Below, piece by piece: positions 16,811-25,282 of a DNA stretch of 64,000 bases; the stretch's first letter is position 1; each line of letters opens with the position of its first letter. The position numbers were made by a program, and so were the translations under genes. Below the pieces are notes generated by a model that did no database searches, was not told where the DNA came from, and was given only the letters and a program-made list of their open reading frames with translations. Origin of the DNA: Taklimakanibacter sp050246735 (GTDB taxonomy: Bacteria; Pseudomonadota; Alphaproteobacteria; Rhizobiales; Aestuariivirgaceae); assembly GCA_050246735.1 (NCBI GenBank), contig JBFWVM010000006.1, forward strand, positions 1 through 64,000, in the 5' to 3' direction.

Positions 16811-18448
16811 TCAGGATTCGAGCAGATCCTGCACGCGGCGCAGGAACAGCGCGTGGTAGGCTTCGTCGGGACTGCCATAGGTCCTGTCCTCGACCAGCCG
16901 CGGCGCCACGCCGCGCGTTCCCGACAGAGCGACGATGCGATAGGATTTGAAGGGGTCGATCACCGTGATCGCATATTTGTCGGTCTGCGGCTGGCGGCGG
17001 AAATAGGTCAGCACGCGTTCCAGCGCCTCGCTGTGCTGGCCCAGGGGCCGCCGGCGGTGCTCCTCGATGATCTCGGGCGTGATCAGCTTCTTCAGGAAGT
17101 CGCGCTGCATCTTGTCGAAACGGCGGAAATAGATGAGGTCCTTGTCGGGAGTCTCGGTTGCTTCCTCGGGTAGCATCTCTCCACCTTTCTCCGCCCGTGA
17201 GGAACGGTTCTCGCTCTTCTTCTTGTCGCGCCAGGCGCGGAACTGCTCCTTGATGCCGAACAGGCCGCCGCGGAGGAAGAGCACCACCACCAGCATGAGG
17301 GTTCCGATGAGCACGAAGCGGATCGGACCCCAGTCGACCAGCACACGGTCGATGAAGACGACGATGAGCGTGCCGAGGACCGCACCTTCGGCACGGCCGA
17401 GACCGCCGATCACCAGCATCGCGAGCGACAGCAGCATCGTGTCGAAGGAGAAGAGGTTCGGCGACGCGCCGCGGAAATGCGCGGAGTAAAATCCGCCGAT
17501 GAAGCCGAGCGCCAGCGAGGAGATCAGGAACACCTGGATGCGGGCGGCGCGGTAATTGACGCCCGTCGCCTCGGCGAAAGCCTCGCGCTTCTCCGGCGCC
17601 ATGCGCAACACCCGGCCCAGACGCTTGCCGTTGACGAAGCGGAACAGGAACAGGCCGAGGATCATCAGCGCCAGGGAGGCGTAATAGCCGAGCACGAGCT
17701 GCGCATGCTGCGGCCAGTCCTGCGGGATGTAGCTGTCGGCGCCATAGAGGCCGCCGGTGGCCGAGCCGAATTCGCGCGACTGGATGACATAGACGCGGCA
17801 AAGCTCGACAAGCCCCAGGGTGAGGAGGGCGTAGTAGAATCCTTCGAGGCGGGTCGCCGGTATGGCGATGATGACGCCGAAGACCAGGCCCACGACGCTG
17901 CCCACCAGCGGCATGGCCCACCAGGGCAGGCCCATATGGATCGAAAAATAAGCCGAGCCGTAGGCGGCCGCTCCCACCACCGCATAGGTCGCCAGCGAAT
18001 AGATGCCTGCCGTGCCGATGATCAGCATCCAGCACAGATTGACGGCGGCATAGATGCCGAAGACGGCGCCGGCGGTGAGGAGGGAATTCTGCTGGCTGTC
18101 GGGAATGACGAGAGGGACTATGGCGAGGGCCACGAGGCTGAGGAGCCACCAGATCGGGCGCTTGTCCTCGATCGTCTTCTGCCGCCGCAGGGTCTTGGCG
18201 TTGTAGGCGCCGGAAATATCGAGGACGCGGCGGCGCGTCGGCCAGTAGCGCAGGCGTGTCCACAGCCTGTCGCCATGGCCGCCCCATTTATGGTAGTAGC
18301 GCAGCCGGCCGACCGGATAGGTCGGCACATTGTAGGCGCGGGTCGCATCCCACTGGCTTTGCGGCGACAGATAGTCGTTGGTCACGACTTCCTCGACCGG
18401 CTTTTCCGGATCGAAGGCGGAGATCGGGTTCTTCCAGGTTATCGTCAT
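16811..18448 (-). CDS. LivM-type ABC permease continuous with the dimethylformamidase small-subunit domain
   Basis: This one open frame of 545 aa has three parts. Residues 1-93 form an unusual hydrophilic N-terminal extension. Residues 94-405 are a LivM-type branched-chain-amino-acid/amide permease with about nine membrane segments. After a charged linker (RAWRDKKKSENRSSR), residues 425-545 resemble the small alpha subunit of N,N-dimethylformamidase (ITPEIIEEHRRRPLG, VLTYFRRQP, YHALFLRRVQDL). No stop codon separates them. An internal ATG at 17176 has AAGGTGG upstream, so a free 121-aa small subunit could also be made. Start 18448 follows the LivH stop by 2 nt. Confidence 0.88.
   Translation of the reverse strand: MTITWKNPISAFDPEKPVEEVVTNDYLSPQSQWDATRAYNVPTYPVGRLRYYHKWGGHGDRLWTRLRYWPTRRRVLDISGAYNAKTLRRQKTIEDKRPIWWLLSLVALAIVPLVIPDSQQNSLLTAGAVFGIYAAVNLCWMLIIGTAGIYSLATYAVVGAAAYGSAYFSIHMGLPWWAMPLVGSVVGLVFGVIIAIPATRLEGFYYALLTLGLVELCRVYVIQSREFGSATGGLYGADSYIPQDWPQHAQLVLGYYASLALMILGLFLFRFVNGKRLGRVLRMAPEKREAFAEATGVNYRAARIQVFLISSLALGFIGGFYSAHFRGASPNLFSFDTMLLSLAMLVIGGLGRAEGAVLGTLIVVFIDRVLVDWGPIRFVLIGTLMLVVVLFLRGGLFGIKEQFRAWRDKKKSENRSSRAEKGGEMLPEEATETPDKDLIYFRRFDKMQRDFLKKLITPEIIEEHRRRPLGQHSEALERVLTYFRRQPQTDKYAITVIDPFKSYRIVALSGTRGVAPRLVEDRTYGSPDEAYHALFLRRVQDLLES
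17176..17187 (-). promoter_or_regulatory. Internal ribosome binding site and ATG for a free small subunit
   Basis: On the minus strand AAGGTGGAG (17187-17179) precedes an in-frame ATG (17176-17174) by 2-4 nt, at the junction between the permease and the small-subunit domain. Initiation here would give a 121-aa protein close to the size of the known dimethylformamidase alpha subunit. Confidence 0.5.
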
Positions 18449-18450
18449 CG

Positions 18451-19332
18451 TCAGGCCTCGCGCGCCTTGTCGAGGATGCCGGCAATGCCGCGCGGCCTGA
18501 TCAGCAGGATGAGGATGATGAGGGCGAACTGGGTGATGAGCACATACTGGCCGCCGAACAGGACCGAGGTCAGGGCCTCGTTGACGCCCAGCAGGATCGC
18601 GGCGATCACCGCGCCGAAGACGCTGCCGAGACCGCCGCACAAGGCGACGCTCAATCCCTTGACCATGGGCGTGATGCCGCTGAACGGCCCCACATAGTAA
18701 GTCTGCGACAGGAGCACCGATGCGAGGCCGGCAAGGCCGCCGGTCAAGGCCATGACATAGAAGCCGGTACGTCGGACTCCGATGCCGACGATCGATGCCG
18801 CGTGCGGATTCATCATCATCGCGCGGATCTCGAGTCCGCGCCGGCTCGAGCGCATCCACAAGAGCACCGCCGAAAGCAGGAGCACGGAAGAGACGACGGC
18901 GCCGATCTTGTCGGCGGTCATGACGACGCCGAATATCGATACCTGCCACGAGCCGAAGAGCTGCGGCAGGCTCTTGGCGCGCGGGCCGAAATGCCACAGC
19001 AGGGCCTGGTTGCCGACCAGGCTCACGGCGAGGGTGGCGATCATGCCGCGCACGGTGAAATTGGGCTTGTCGTGAATGGGAATGAAGGCCAGGGCGCAGA
19101 CCAGGAGACCGCCCGCCGCGCCCGTCAGGATGCCCGCCGCCATCACCACGATGCCGTTGGCGGAGAGATGCTGGGCTGCCAGCCAGGCGCCATAGCCCGA
19201 CAAGGCGAAGATGAAGCCATAGGCCATGTTGACGAGGCCGAGGCTCGACCAGGTGATGGACAGGCCGATGGCGAGCGTGCCATAGATGCAAGCCAGCGTG
19301 ATCGCGTTGGCGATGACGAAGCTCCAGTTCAT
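18451..19332 (-). CDS. livH: LivH-type ABC transporter permease
   Basis: This inner-membrane permease of the hydrophobic amino acid/amide (HAAT) family has 293 aa and about eight membrane segments. Family features include the N-terminal LACIYGTLAIGLSI segment and ALCGGLGSVFGAVIAAILLG near residue 235. It pairs with the LivM-like permease 2 nt downstream. Related transporters move branched-chain amino acids, urea or short-chain amides; the linked amidohydrolase favours an amide here. Confidence 0.93.
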   Translation of the reverse strand: MNWSFVIANAITLACIYGTLAIGLSITWSSLGLVNMAYGFIFALSGYGAWLAAQHLSANGIVVMAAGILTGAAGGLLVCALAFIPIHDKPNFTVRGMIATLAVSLVGNQALLWHFGPRAKSLPQLFGSWQVSIFGVVMTADKIGAVVSSVLLLSAVLLWMRSSRRGLEIRAMMMNPHAASIVGIGVRRTGFYVMALTGGLAGLASVLLSQTYYVGPFSGITPMVKGLSVALCGGLGSVFGAVIAAILLGVNEALTSVLFGGQYVLITQFALIILILLIRPRGIAGILDKAREA

Positions 19333-19376
19333 ATGAACACCCTGAAGCGCGACGGCTTTGCTTCGCGGATCATGCG

Positions 19377-20111
19377 CTAGTTCTCCCGCCTGGTCTGGAA
19401 GGCGAGCGACGCCGAGGCCTCGCCCTTCAGTTTGCCGACATGCATGCCGATGACGCGGTCGACGCGGCCTTCGAGCAGGGCGACATTCTGTTCGGCGATG
19501 ATCATCGCCGACTGGCCGAGCTCGACGCCCATCAGGGCGTCGAGAACGCCCTTGCCGATCTTGGGCGCCAGGCCGAGCGAGGGCTCATCGACCAGGAAGA
19601 GAGAGGCTTCCGCCATCAGGCCGCGGCCGATCGAAACCATGCGGCGCTCGCCGCCGGAAAGCCGGCCGACCGCCGTCTTCATGAGCTTGCGCAAGGGTGG
19701 AAAGATCTTGAGCACGCGCTCCTTGCGCTCGGCCCGCTCGCGCCAGGCCCGCGGCGTGAACGCGCCGCTGTCGAGATGCTCCTCGACGGAAAGGCCGGTG
19801 AAGATCTCGTCGCCCTGCGGGATCAGAGCCAAGCCCTGGCGGACCACCTGATGGGTGTAGCGGCCGGGGCCCTGGCTCCTGGTGCGGCCGACCTCGACGC
19901 CGTTCAGCTTGATCGAGCCGCGCTGCCAGCCGGTGAGACCGGCGATGCCCAGGAACAGGGTCGATTTGCCGTGGCCGTTGAGGCCGACCAGCCCAACGCG
20001 CTCGCCCGCATAGACGATGAGGTCGAGATCGTGGATGACCCGCATGGGACCGTAGCCGGCGGACAGCCCCTTGACGTTCAGCACTTCCTTCTTCGGGACG
20101 GCGTGGTCCAT
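19377..20111 (-). CDS. livF: LivF-type ABC transporter ATP-binding protein
   Basis: This is one of two ATPases of the HAAT importer (244 aa). Walker A is GLNGHGKST with the usual Ala replaced by His, the signature is RLSGGERRM, and Walker B is LFLVDEPSLGLAP. A tightly packed gene pair with LivG (1-nt gap) is typical. There are extra residues around RTRSQGPGRYTHQV near position 78 that lengthen the loop before the Q-loop. It is expected to act as a heterodimer with the 20113-20880 product. Confidence 0.93.
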   Translation of the reverse strand: MDHAVPKKEVLNVKGLSAGYGPMRVIHDLDLIVYAGERVGLVGLNGHGKSTLFLGIAGLTGWQRGSIKLNGVEVGRTRSQGPGRYTHQVVRQGLALIPQGDEIFTGLSVEEHLDSGAFTPRAWRERAERKERVLKIFPPLRKLMKTAVGRLSGGERRMVSIGRGLMAEASLFLVDEPSLGLAPKIGKGVLDALMGVELGQSAMIIAEQNVALLEGRVDRVIGMHVGKLKGEASASLAFQTRREN

Positions 20112-20112
20112 C

Positions 20113-20880
20113 TCAGGCGGCCTCGTCCTCGAGCGATCCTTCGATCACATTCTCGAAATAGGCGGCGTGGACCTTGGGATCGTTGAGAACGGCCTCGAGC
20201 TCGCCTTCCGAGATGGTCTCGCCCGCGTCCATCACCATCACACGGTCGGCGATCGTCGCCAGCAGCTCGATGCGATGCTCGACGATGATGATGGCGACGT
20301 TCATCTCCTTGGACAGGATGCGGATGAGATCGTCGAACTCGTCGACCTCGGAATTGATGAGGCCGGCCGCCGGCTCGTCCATGAGGATGAGCGGCGGGTG
20401 GCGCATCAGCAGGCAGGTCAGCAGCAGCTTGCGGCGCTCGAGGGTATCGAGACGGGACGCCGGCATGTGAGGGTCGATCCTGAAGCGAACGAGCTCCGCA
20501 CCCCATTCGGCATGGTCGCCGGTGAGATAGGGCCGGTAGGCCTGGCGCGCCGCCTTGAGCGTCTCGCCGACCGTCAGGTCTTCCGGCACGACCGGCGTCT
20601 GATAGGTGCGGCCGATGCCGAGGCGGGCGCGCTGATAGAGGGGCAGGCGGGTGACGTCCCGTCCCTTGAAGGTCACCGTGCCGGATTTGGGCGGGATGCG
20701 TCCGCAGAGGACCTCGAACAGGCTCGTCTTGCCGGCGCCGTTCGGCCCGATGATGCCGAGCACCTCGCCCGCTCTCACCGAGAGCGAGATATTCCGCAGG
20801 ATCTCGCGTCCTCCAAGATCGAGGCTTATGTCGGCACAGGCGAAGAGAGGCTCAGAGGCGGTTGCTCGTGCTGCCGTCAT
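20113..20880 (-). CDS. livG: LivG-type ABC transporter ATP-binding protein
   Basis: This is the second ATPase of the importer (255 aa from the ATG at 20880, which overlaps the receptor stop by 4 nt; a GTG two codons earlier is possible). Walker A is GPNGAGKTS, Walker B is LILMDEPAAGL. The classical LSGGQ signature is degenerate (LERRKLLLTC), which is seen in some LivG-like proteins but would make ATP hydrolysis depend strongly on the LivF partner. It lies directly between receptor and LivF. Confidence 0.9.
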   Translation of the reverse strand: MTAARATASEPLFACADISLDLGGREILRNISLSVRAGEVLGIIGPNGAGKTSLFEVLCGRIPPKSGTVTFKGRDVTRLPLYQRARLGIGRTYQTPVVPEDLTVGETLKAARQAYRPYLTGDHAEWGAELVRFRIDPHMPASRLDTLERRKLLLTCLLMRHPPLILMDEPAAGLINSEVDEFDDLIRILSKEMNVAIIIVEHRIELLATIADRVMVMDAGETISEGELEAVLNDPKVHAAYFENVIEGSLEDEAA

Positions 20881-22160
20881 GACCACCAGGGCGCCGGACG
20901 CAAGGCGACTTCCTTGAGGGCGTCGGGATAGATGATCTTGTGCTGCACGTCCTGGACCTGGAAAAAGAGCTGTCCCATGCCCTTTTCGAGCTCGGTCGCC
21001 GTCACCTCATAGCCATTGTCGGGGAAGTGGGCGCATTCCTGATACTTGTTGTTCATGTTCATGAAGCCGCACACGCCGCGGTAGGAATTGACGCGGATCC
21101 AGTCGCAGACCTCCTTGAACTTGGAGGGATCGCCCACGGCTTCCCAGGCATTCTTCAGGAAGTAGACCGTGTCATAGGCATTGCCGGTATAGCAAAGGCC
21201 CATGATGCCGGGGAAACGCTTCTGGTACTTTTCGCGGAATTCCATGCCCTGCTTGTCGGCGTAAACGCCGAGCACGGTGCTCCATACGAAGCCTTCGGCA
21301 GCGGCTCCCGAAAGTTCGAGGAATTCCGGCTGCGACGGTCCATATTGCAGGTAGACGAGGGTGCCCTTCAGCGGATCGGCCTGGAATTGCTTGACGAAAG
21401 CGGCATATTCGGCCGCCACCCAGTGATCGATCATGACCGCCCCGGCGCCGGTCGCCTTGATGTCCTGGATCACCGGACCCCAATCCTGGACCGGATATTG
21501 GATGTCGGTGACCTTGGCGAGGACGAATTCGCTCTTGGGGAGCGCTGCCTGCAGTGCCTTGGAGATGGTCTGGTTATAGGCGATCTGCTCCTGAACGATA
21601 TGGACGCCGTTGTTCAGGGGCTTCCACACGCCGGCATCGCGCATGTCCTTCAGGAAGGTCGGAAAAGTGTAGCCATAGTGCACTTCCGACGGATCGGTCT
21701 GGAAGCAGTGGCCGTATTTTTCCGGATCCTTGGCGACCTCCTCGGTGTAGTTGCGCTGGGTCACGCCCCACAGGAAGGGGCATTTGTATTTCGAGGAGGC
21801 GTCGGCGGTAGGGATCGGCACCAGGGTGAAGGCGCAGCCCATGGCATGCACCTTGGCGTCGACCAGCTTGCTGATGGCGATCTGGCAGCTTTCCGGGGAG
21901 AGAGGATCGACGTCGACCACCACGAACTGGATCTCGCGGCCGAGAACGCCGCCCGCCGCGTTGATCTCTTCCATGGCGAGCGTCGCGCCATTGAGATAAT
22001 CCTGATGGTCGGCGACACCCGCCTGGGCGGTCTGGGCCGTCGGCAGACCGATGAGAATGGGGTCTGCGGCGAGAGCTGCGCGCCGCGACACGAAGGGCAT
22101 GGCGACGGCGCCGGCGGCAATGCCGCCCACGACATGACGGCGGCTCAATTGACGGGTCAT
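20877..22160 (-). CDS. Amide/urea-type ABC substrate-binding protein, Tat-exported
   Basis: This periplasmic receptor of the type 1 fold has 427 aa and resembles receptors for short-chain amides, urea and branched-chain amino acids. GGAGGAGG precedes the ATG by 5-8 nt. The signal is LSRRHVVGGIAAGAVAMPF, a twin-arginine signal. The mature region opens ILIGLPTAQTAQAG and has NGATLAMEEINAAGG, typical of the family. It is the first gene of the amide operon and faces an AraC regulator. Confidence 0.92.
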   Translation of the reverse strand: MTRQLSRRHVVGGIAAGAVAMPFVSRRAALAADPILIGLPTAQTAQAGVADHQDYLNGATLAMEEINAAGGVLGREIQFVVVDVDPLSPESCQIAISKLVDAKVHAMGCAFTLVPIPTADASSKYKCPFLWGVTQRNYTEEVAKDPEKYGHCFQTDPSEVHYGYTFPTFLKDMRDAGVWKPLNNGVHIVQEQIAYNQTISKALQAALPKSEFVLAKVTDIQYPVQDWGPVIQDIKATGAGAVMIDHWVAAEYAAFVKQFQADPLKGTLVYLQYGPSQPEFLELSGAAAEGFVWSTVLGVYADKQGMEFREKYQKRFPGIMGLCYTGNAYDTVYFLKNAWEAVGDPSKFKEVCDWIRVNSYRGVCGFMNMNNKYQECAHFPDNGYEVTATELEKGMGQLFFQVQDVQHKIIYPDALKEVALRPAPWWS

Positions 22161-22400
22161 CCGGGTCCTCCTCCTGATATCGTTGACGGGTGTTTTCAAA
22201 CACCTCGGCGCGCCGGGCCGGCGGAAGATCGCGCGGGGACCCGGTGGGCTTGCCGACTATAAGTAGCTTTGCCCATGGCGTCTTTCGTGCCAGTGCACAG
22301 TCTTTTTCCTGAGGATGTACTTGCGCGGGAGCCGCCGGCCTCTGGACTCGCCCGGGGACGTCCGTCACTATCTCCCGCGGGTACAGGGGTGAGGTTTACC
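22161..22400. promoter_or_regulatory. Divergent promoter region, amide operon / AraC regulator, with dyad
   Basis: The 240-bp gap between divergent genes must carry both promoters. GGTGTTT-TC-AAACACC, a perfect 7-bp inverted repeat at 22189-22204, sits 29 nt upstream of the receptor start codon and is the best operator candidate. AraC proteins usually bind direct repeats, so a second regulator could also use the dyad. Confidence 0.5.
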
Positions 22401-23372
22401 ATGTCGCTGGTCTTGCGCGCCTTTTCCACCGACGAGGTACCGGCCGCAGCGAGGCTGGCGGCGCGGCGCGACTTCATGAGCAAGGTCTATTATTGCGTCG
22501 ACATAAAGCCCCGCCTTGACGACGAGGTCAGGGGCGAGCTTCGCGAAGCGGTGCTGGGGCCGATCGGCCTTTCCAACTACAAGTCGAGCCAGCAGCGGGT
22601 CTTCCGCTATGCGGAGGCCGCCAAGGAGGACGGCGCGGAGAACTTCGTCTTCATCTTCCCCTTGAACAAGCAGCTCTATTTCGATCAGCGCGGCCGGTCC
22701 GGCTTCGTCGATCCGGGCGGCGTGGCGCTGCTCAATTCCGGAGAGTATTACGAGGCCGCCTGTTCGGACGACTTCGAGAACCTGACCCTCAAGATTCCCT
22801 GTCCCATGCTGCGCGGGCGACTGCCGACCATCGACAGTCTGTGCGCGCGCGAGAACATCGCCAATCCGACGCTTTCGGCAGCCATCGGGCAGATGGCGGC
22901 GAAGCTGATGAAGCCTGCCGTGCCGTGGTCGCCGGACGCCGCGGACAAGCTGTCGGGAAGCATTCTCGACCTCATCTGCCTCATGCTGGAGACGGCGCAT
23001 GACCCGGCCGTGCCCGAATTCGAGGACCGCTCGCTGGCCCACGTCATGTTCAAGCGCCTGAGCCTGCACATGAAAGAGCATCTGAACGACAGCGAGCTTT
23101 CGCCCGCCGGCGTCGCCCAGGCGCATCGCATTTCGCTGCGCTACCTGTTCAAGATATTCAAGCTCCACGGCACGACCTTCGGCCATGAGCTGATGGAGAT
23201 GCGGCTGCAGGAAGCGCGCCGGCAGATCCTCATCGCCTATCGCACCGGCCACAGCCTGCAGCAGATCGCCTTCCGGTGCGGTTTCTCCAGCCAGTCGCAC
23301 TTCTCGACCCGCTATCGCGACCGCTTCGGGGAGTCGCCGCGCGAGTCGCGCTGGTCGCTGCGGAGCGGATAA
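22401..23372 (+). CDS. AraC-family transcriptional regulator
   Basis: This 323-aa protein has an N-terminal AraC-binding-like sensing region (about 1-200) and a C-terminal AraC helix-turn-helix pair (about 215-318), including SPAGVAQAHRISLRYLFKIF and LQQIAFRCGFSSQSHFSTRY. The ATG at 22401 has GAGG 7-8 nt upstream; upstream in-frame codons lie in the promoter region. It diverges from the amide operon and is the obvious candidate activator, with the imported amide or its product as possible effector. Confidence 0.9.
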   Translation: MSLVLRAFSTDEVPAAARLAARRDFMSKVYYCVDIKPRLDDEVRGELREAVLGPIGLSNYKSSQQRVFRYAEAAKEDGAENFVFIFPLNKQLYFDQRGRSGFVDPGGVALLNSGEYYEAACSDDFENLTLKIPCPMLRGRLPTIDSLCARENIANPTLSAAIGQMAAKLMKPAVPWSPDAADKLSGSILDLICLMLETAHDPAVPEFEDRSLAHVMFKRLSLHMKEHLNDSELSPAGVAQAHRISLRYLFKIFKLHGTTFGHELMEMRLQEARRQILIAYRTGHSLQQIAFRCGFSSQSHFSTRYRDRFGESPRESRWSLRSG

Positions 23373-23384
23373 GGACCTCTTCGG

Positions 23385-24071
23385 TCAGCCGGCTGCCGGC
23401 TGGCGCTCCTTCAGCAAGCCGACCAGAGCATCTCCGGCCGTGAGGATGTGCCGGCGCAAGAGGCGCGACGCCTTTTTCACGTTGCCGGCCCGGCATTCGG
23501 CCACGATCTCGCGATGCTCGCGCTCGGCCCGTTCCCGGCCGCCGGTATAGGCGAGCTGCATGCGCGCGAAGCGGTCGGTGCTCCTGAGCAACTGGTCGAC
23601 GGTCGCCAGCATGCGCGGGCGGCGGGCGCGGCTGTAGAGGCGGGTGTGGAGCTCGGTGTTGAGCGCGCCCCAGCGGCCGGGGCTCTGCGTTCTCAGCTCA
23701 TCGCTGTAAGCCGTGAGGATCGCCTCGAGCCCGGCATAGTCGGCCGCGGTCAGATGCGGCGCCGATTTCTCGAGCAATGCCGGCTCGAGAAGCGCTCTGA
23801 ACGCGAACAGCTCCTCGACCTCTTCCGGCGAAAAGCCGGCTACGACCGCGCCCTTGTGCGCCTCCGTCTGCACCAGGCCCTCGGCCTCGAGCAGGATAAG
23901 GGCCTCGCGGAAAGGGATGCGGCTTATGCCGAGCTCCTCCGCCAGAACCGCCTGCCGCAAAGGCATTCCGGCCGGATATTCCCCTTCGAGAATCCGGCGC
24001 CGCAGCTCGTCGGCGGCGGCGGAAGCGCGCGTCGGCGGCATGATCATTCGCTTGGAGGCGGGGCCGGCCAT
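23385..24071 (-). CDS. GntR-family regulator (FCD domain)
   Basis: This transcription factor has about 228 aa. The winged helix is in residues 13-80 (RQAVLAEELGISRIPFREAL), and the helical FCD effector domain follows. It is divergent from the sugar ABC/ribokinase operon starting at 24201 and probably controls it. The start is uncertain: ATG codons at 24071, 24047 and 24041 all lack a clear ribosome site, and the longest is given. The palindrome at 26278-26289, in front of the receptor gene of the operon, is a candidate binding site. Confidence 0.9.
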   Translation of the reverse strand: MAGPASKRMIMPPTRASAAADELRRRILEGEYPAGMPLRQAVLAEELGISRIPFREALILLEAEGLVQTEAHKGAVVAGFSPEEVEELFAFRALLEPALLEKSAPHLTAADYAGLEAILTAYSDELRTQSPGRWGALNTELHTRLYSRARRPRMLATVDQLLRSTDRFARMQLAYTGGRERAEREHREIVAECRAGNVKKASRLLRRHILTAGDALVGLLKERQPAAG

Positions 24072-24200
24072 GATTCGCCAGTCTAGCGATTTGCGAGCCG
24101 GTTGACACTTGGGTCCTGCGAGGCCCGCTATCTGCGCTGGACCACCCGGAAAAGATGCAATAACGTCTGCGCCCAAGAAGATGTGCGTGGGAGGAGCTCC

Positions 24201-25265
24201 ATGGCCTCGGTTGATGTTGTTGACGTACGCAAGGCCTATGGCAATCAGGAAGTCATCCACGGCGTATCGATCGGCATCGCCGACGGTGAATTCGTCATCC
24301 TGGTCGGACCTTCGGGCTGCGGCAAGTCGACCCTGCTGCGCATGATCGCCGGCCTGGAGCCCATCACATCGGGCGACATCCGGATCGGAGAGAAGGTCGT
24401 CAACGATCTGCCGCCCAAGGACCGCGACATCGCGATGGTGTTCCAGTCCTATGCGCTCTATCCGCACAAGACCGTGGCCGAGAACATGGGTTTCGCGCTC
24501 AAGATGCGCCGCGCCCCCAAGAACGAGATCGAGACCCGCGTGAAGCGGGCGGCCGAGATCCTGGACCTCGTGCCTTATCTCGACCGCTATCCCCGCCAGC
24601 TTTCGGGCGGCCAGCGCCAGCGGGTCGCCATGGGCCGCGCCATCGTGCGCGATCCGGCGGTGTTCCTCTTCGACGAGCCCCTGTCCAATCTCGATGCCAA
24701 GCTCAGGGTTCAGATGCGCGCCGAGATCAAGGAGCTGCATCAGCGCCTCAAGACGACGACCGTCTACGTGACGCATGACCAGGTCGAGGCCATGACCATG
24801 GCCGACCGCATCGTCGTGATGCATGACGGCATCGTCGAGCAGTCGGGCTCGCCGCTCGACCTCTATGACCGGCCGGCCAACATCTTCGTCGCGGGCTTCA
24901 TCGGCTCGCCGGCGATGAACCTTCTCGAGGGCAGGATCAAGATGAACGGCAAGGCGAGCTTCGTCACCGATGACGGTGTCGATCTTCCGCTCGCAGCAGC
25001 GCCCAGGGATTCGAACGGCCGGCCGGCGATCTATGGAATCCGGCCTGAACATTTCTCGCTCGGCGGCCAGAGCGTCAGGGCGGAAGTCTCGGTGGTCGAG
25101 CCGACCGGGTCGGAGACACAGGTCTTCGCCAAGGTCGGCGGGCAGAAGGTCGTTGGCGTGTTTCGCGAGCGCATCGCGACGCGGCCGGGGGAGGATCTGC
25201 CCATGGCGCCTGATCCCCAGTCCGTTCATCTCTTCGACAAGGAAACCGGTCTCAGGCTCAACTGA
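24201..25265 (+). CDS. Sugar ABC transporter ATP-binding protein (MalK/UgpC type)
   Basis: This ATPase (354 aa) has Walker A GPSGCGKST at 36-44, signature LSGGQ at about 134, Walker B FLFDEP, and a C-terminal TOBE/OB region with GIRPEHFSLGG. GGGAGGAG lies 4-5 nt upstream of the ATG. In contrast to the sugar operon at 1266-5814 the ATPase comes first here, ahead of a ribokinase-family gene, the receptor and both permeases. Confidence 0.93.
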   Translation: MASVDVVDVRKAYGNQEVIHGVSIGIADGEFVILVGPSGCGKSTLLRMIAGLEPITSGDIRIGEKVVNDLPPKDRDIAMVFQSYALYPHKTVAENMGFALKMRRAPKNEIETRVKRAAEILDLVPYLDRYPRQLSGGQRQRVAMGRAIVRDPAVFLFDEPLSNLDAKLRVQMRAEIKELHQRLKTTTVYVTHDQVEAMTMADRIVVMHDGIVEQSGSPLDLYDRPANIFVAGFIGSPAMNLLEGRIKMNGKASFVTDDGVDLPLAAAPRDSNGRPAIYGIRPEHFSLGGQSVRAEVSVVEPTGSETQVFAKVGGQKVVGVFRERIATRPGEDLPMAPDPQSVHLFDKETGLRLN

Positions 25266-25282
25266 ACGCCCGCGCGGACATC

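Noticed and set aside
24102..24131. Sigma-70 promoter for the ATPase-ribokinase operon
   Set aside because: TTGACA is present, but no -10 hexamer lies at an acceptable spacing.
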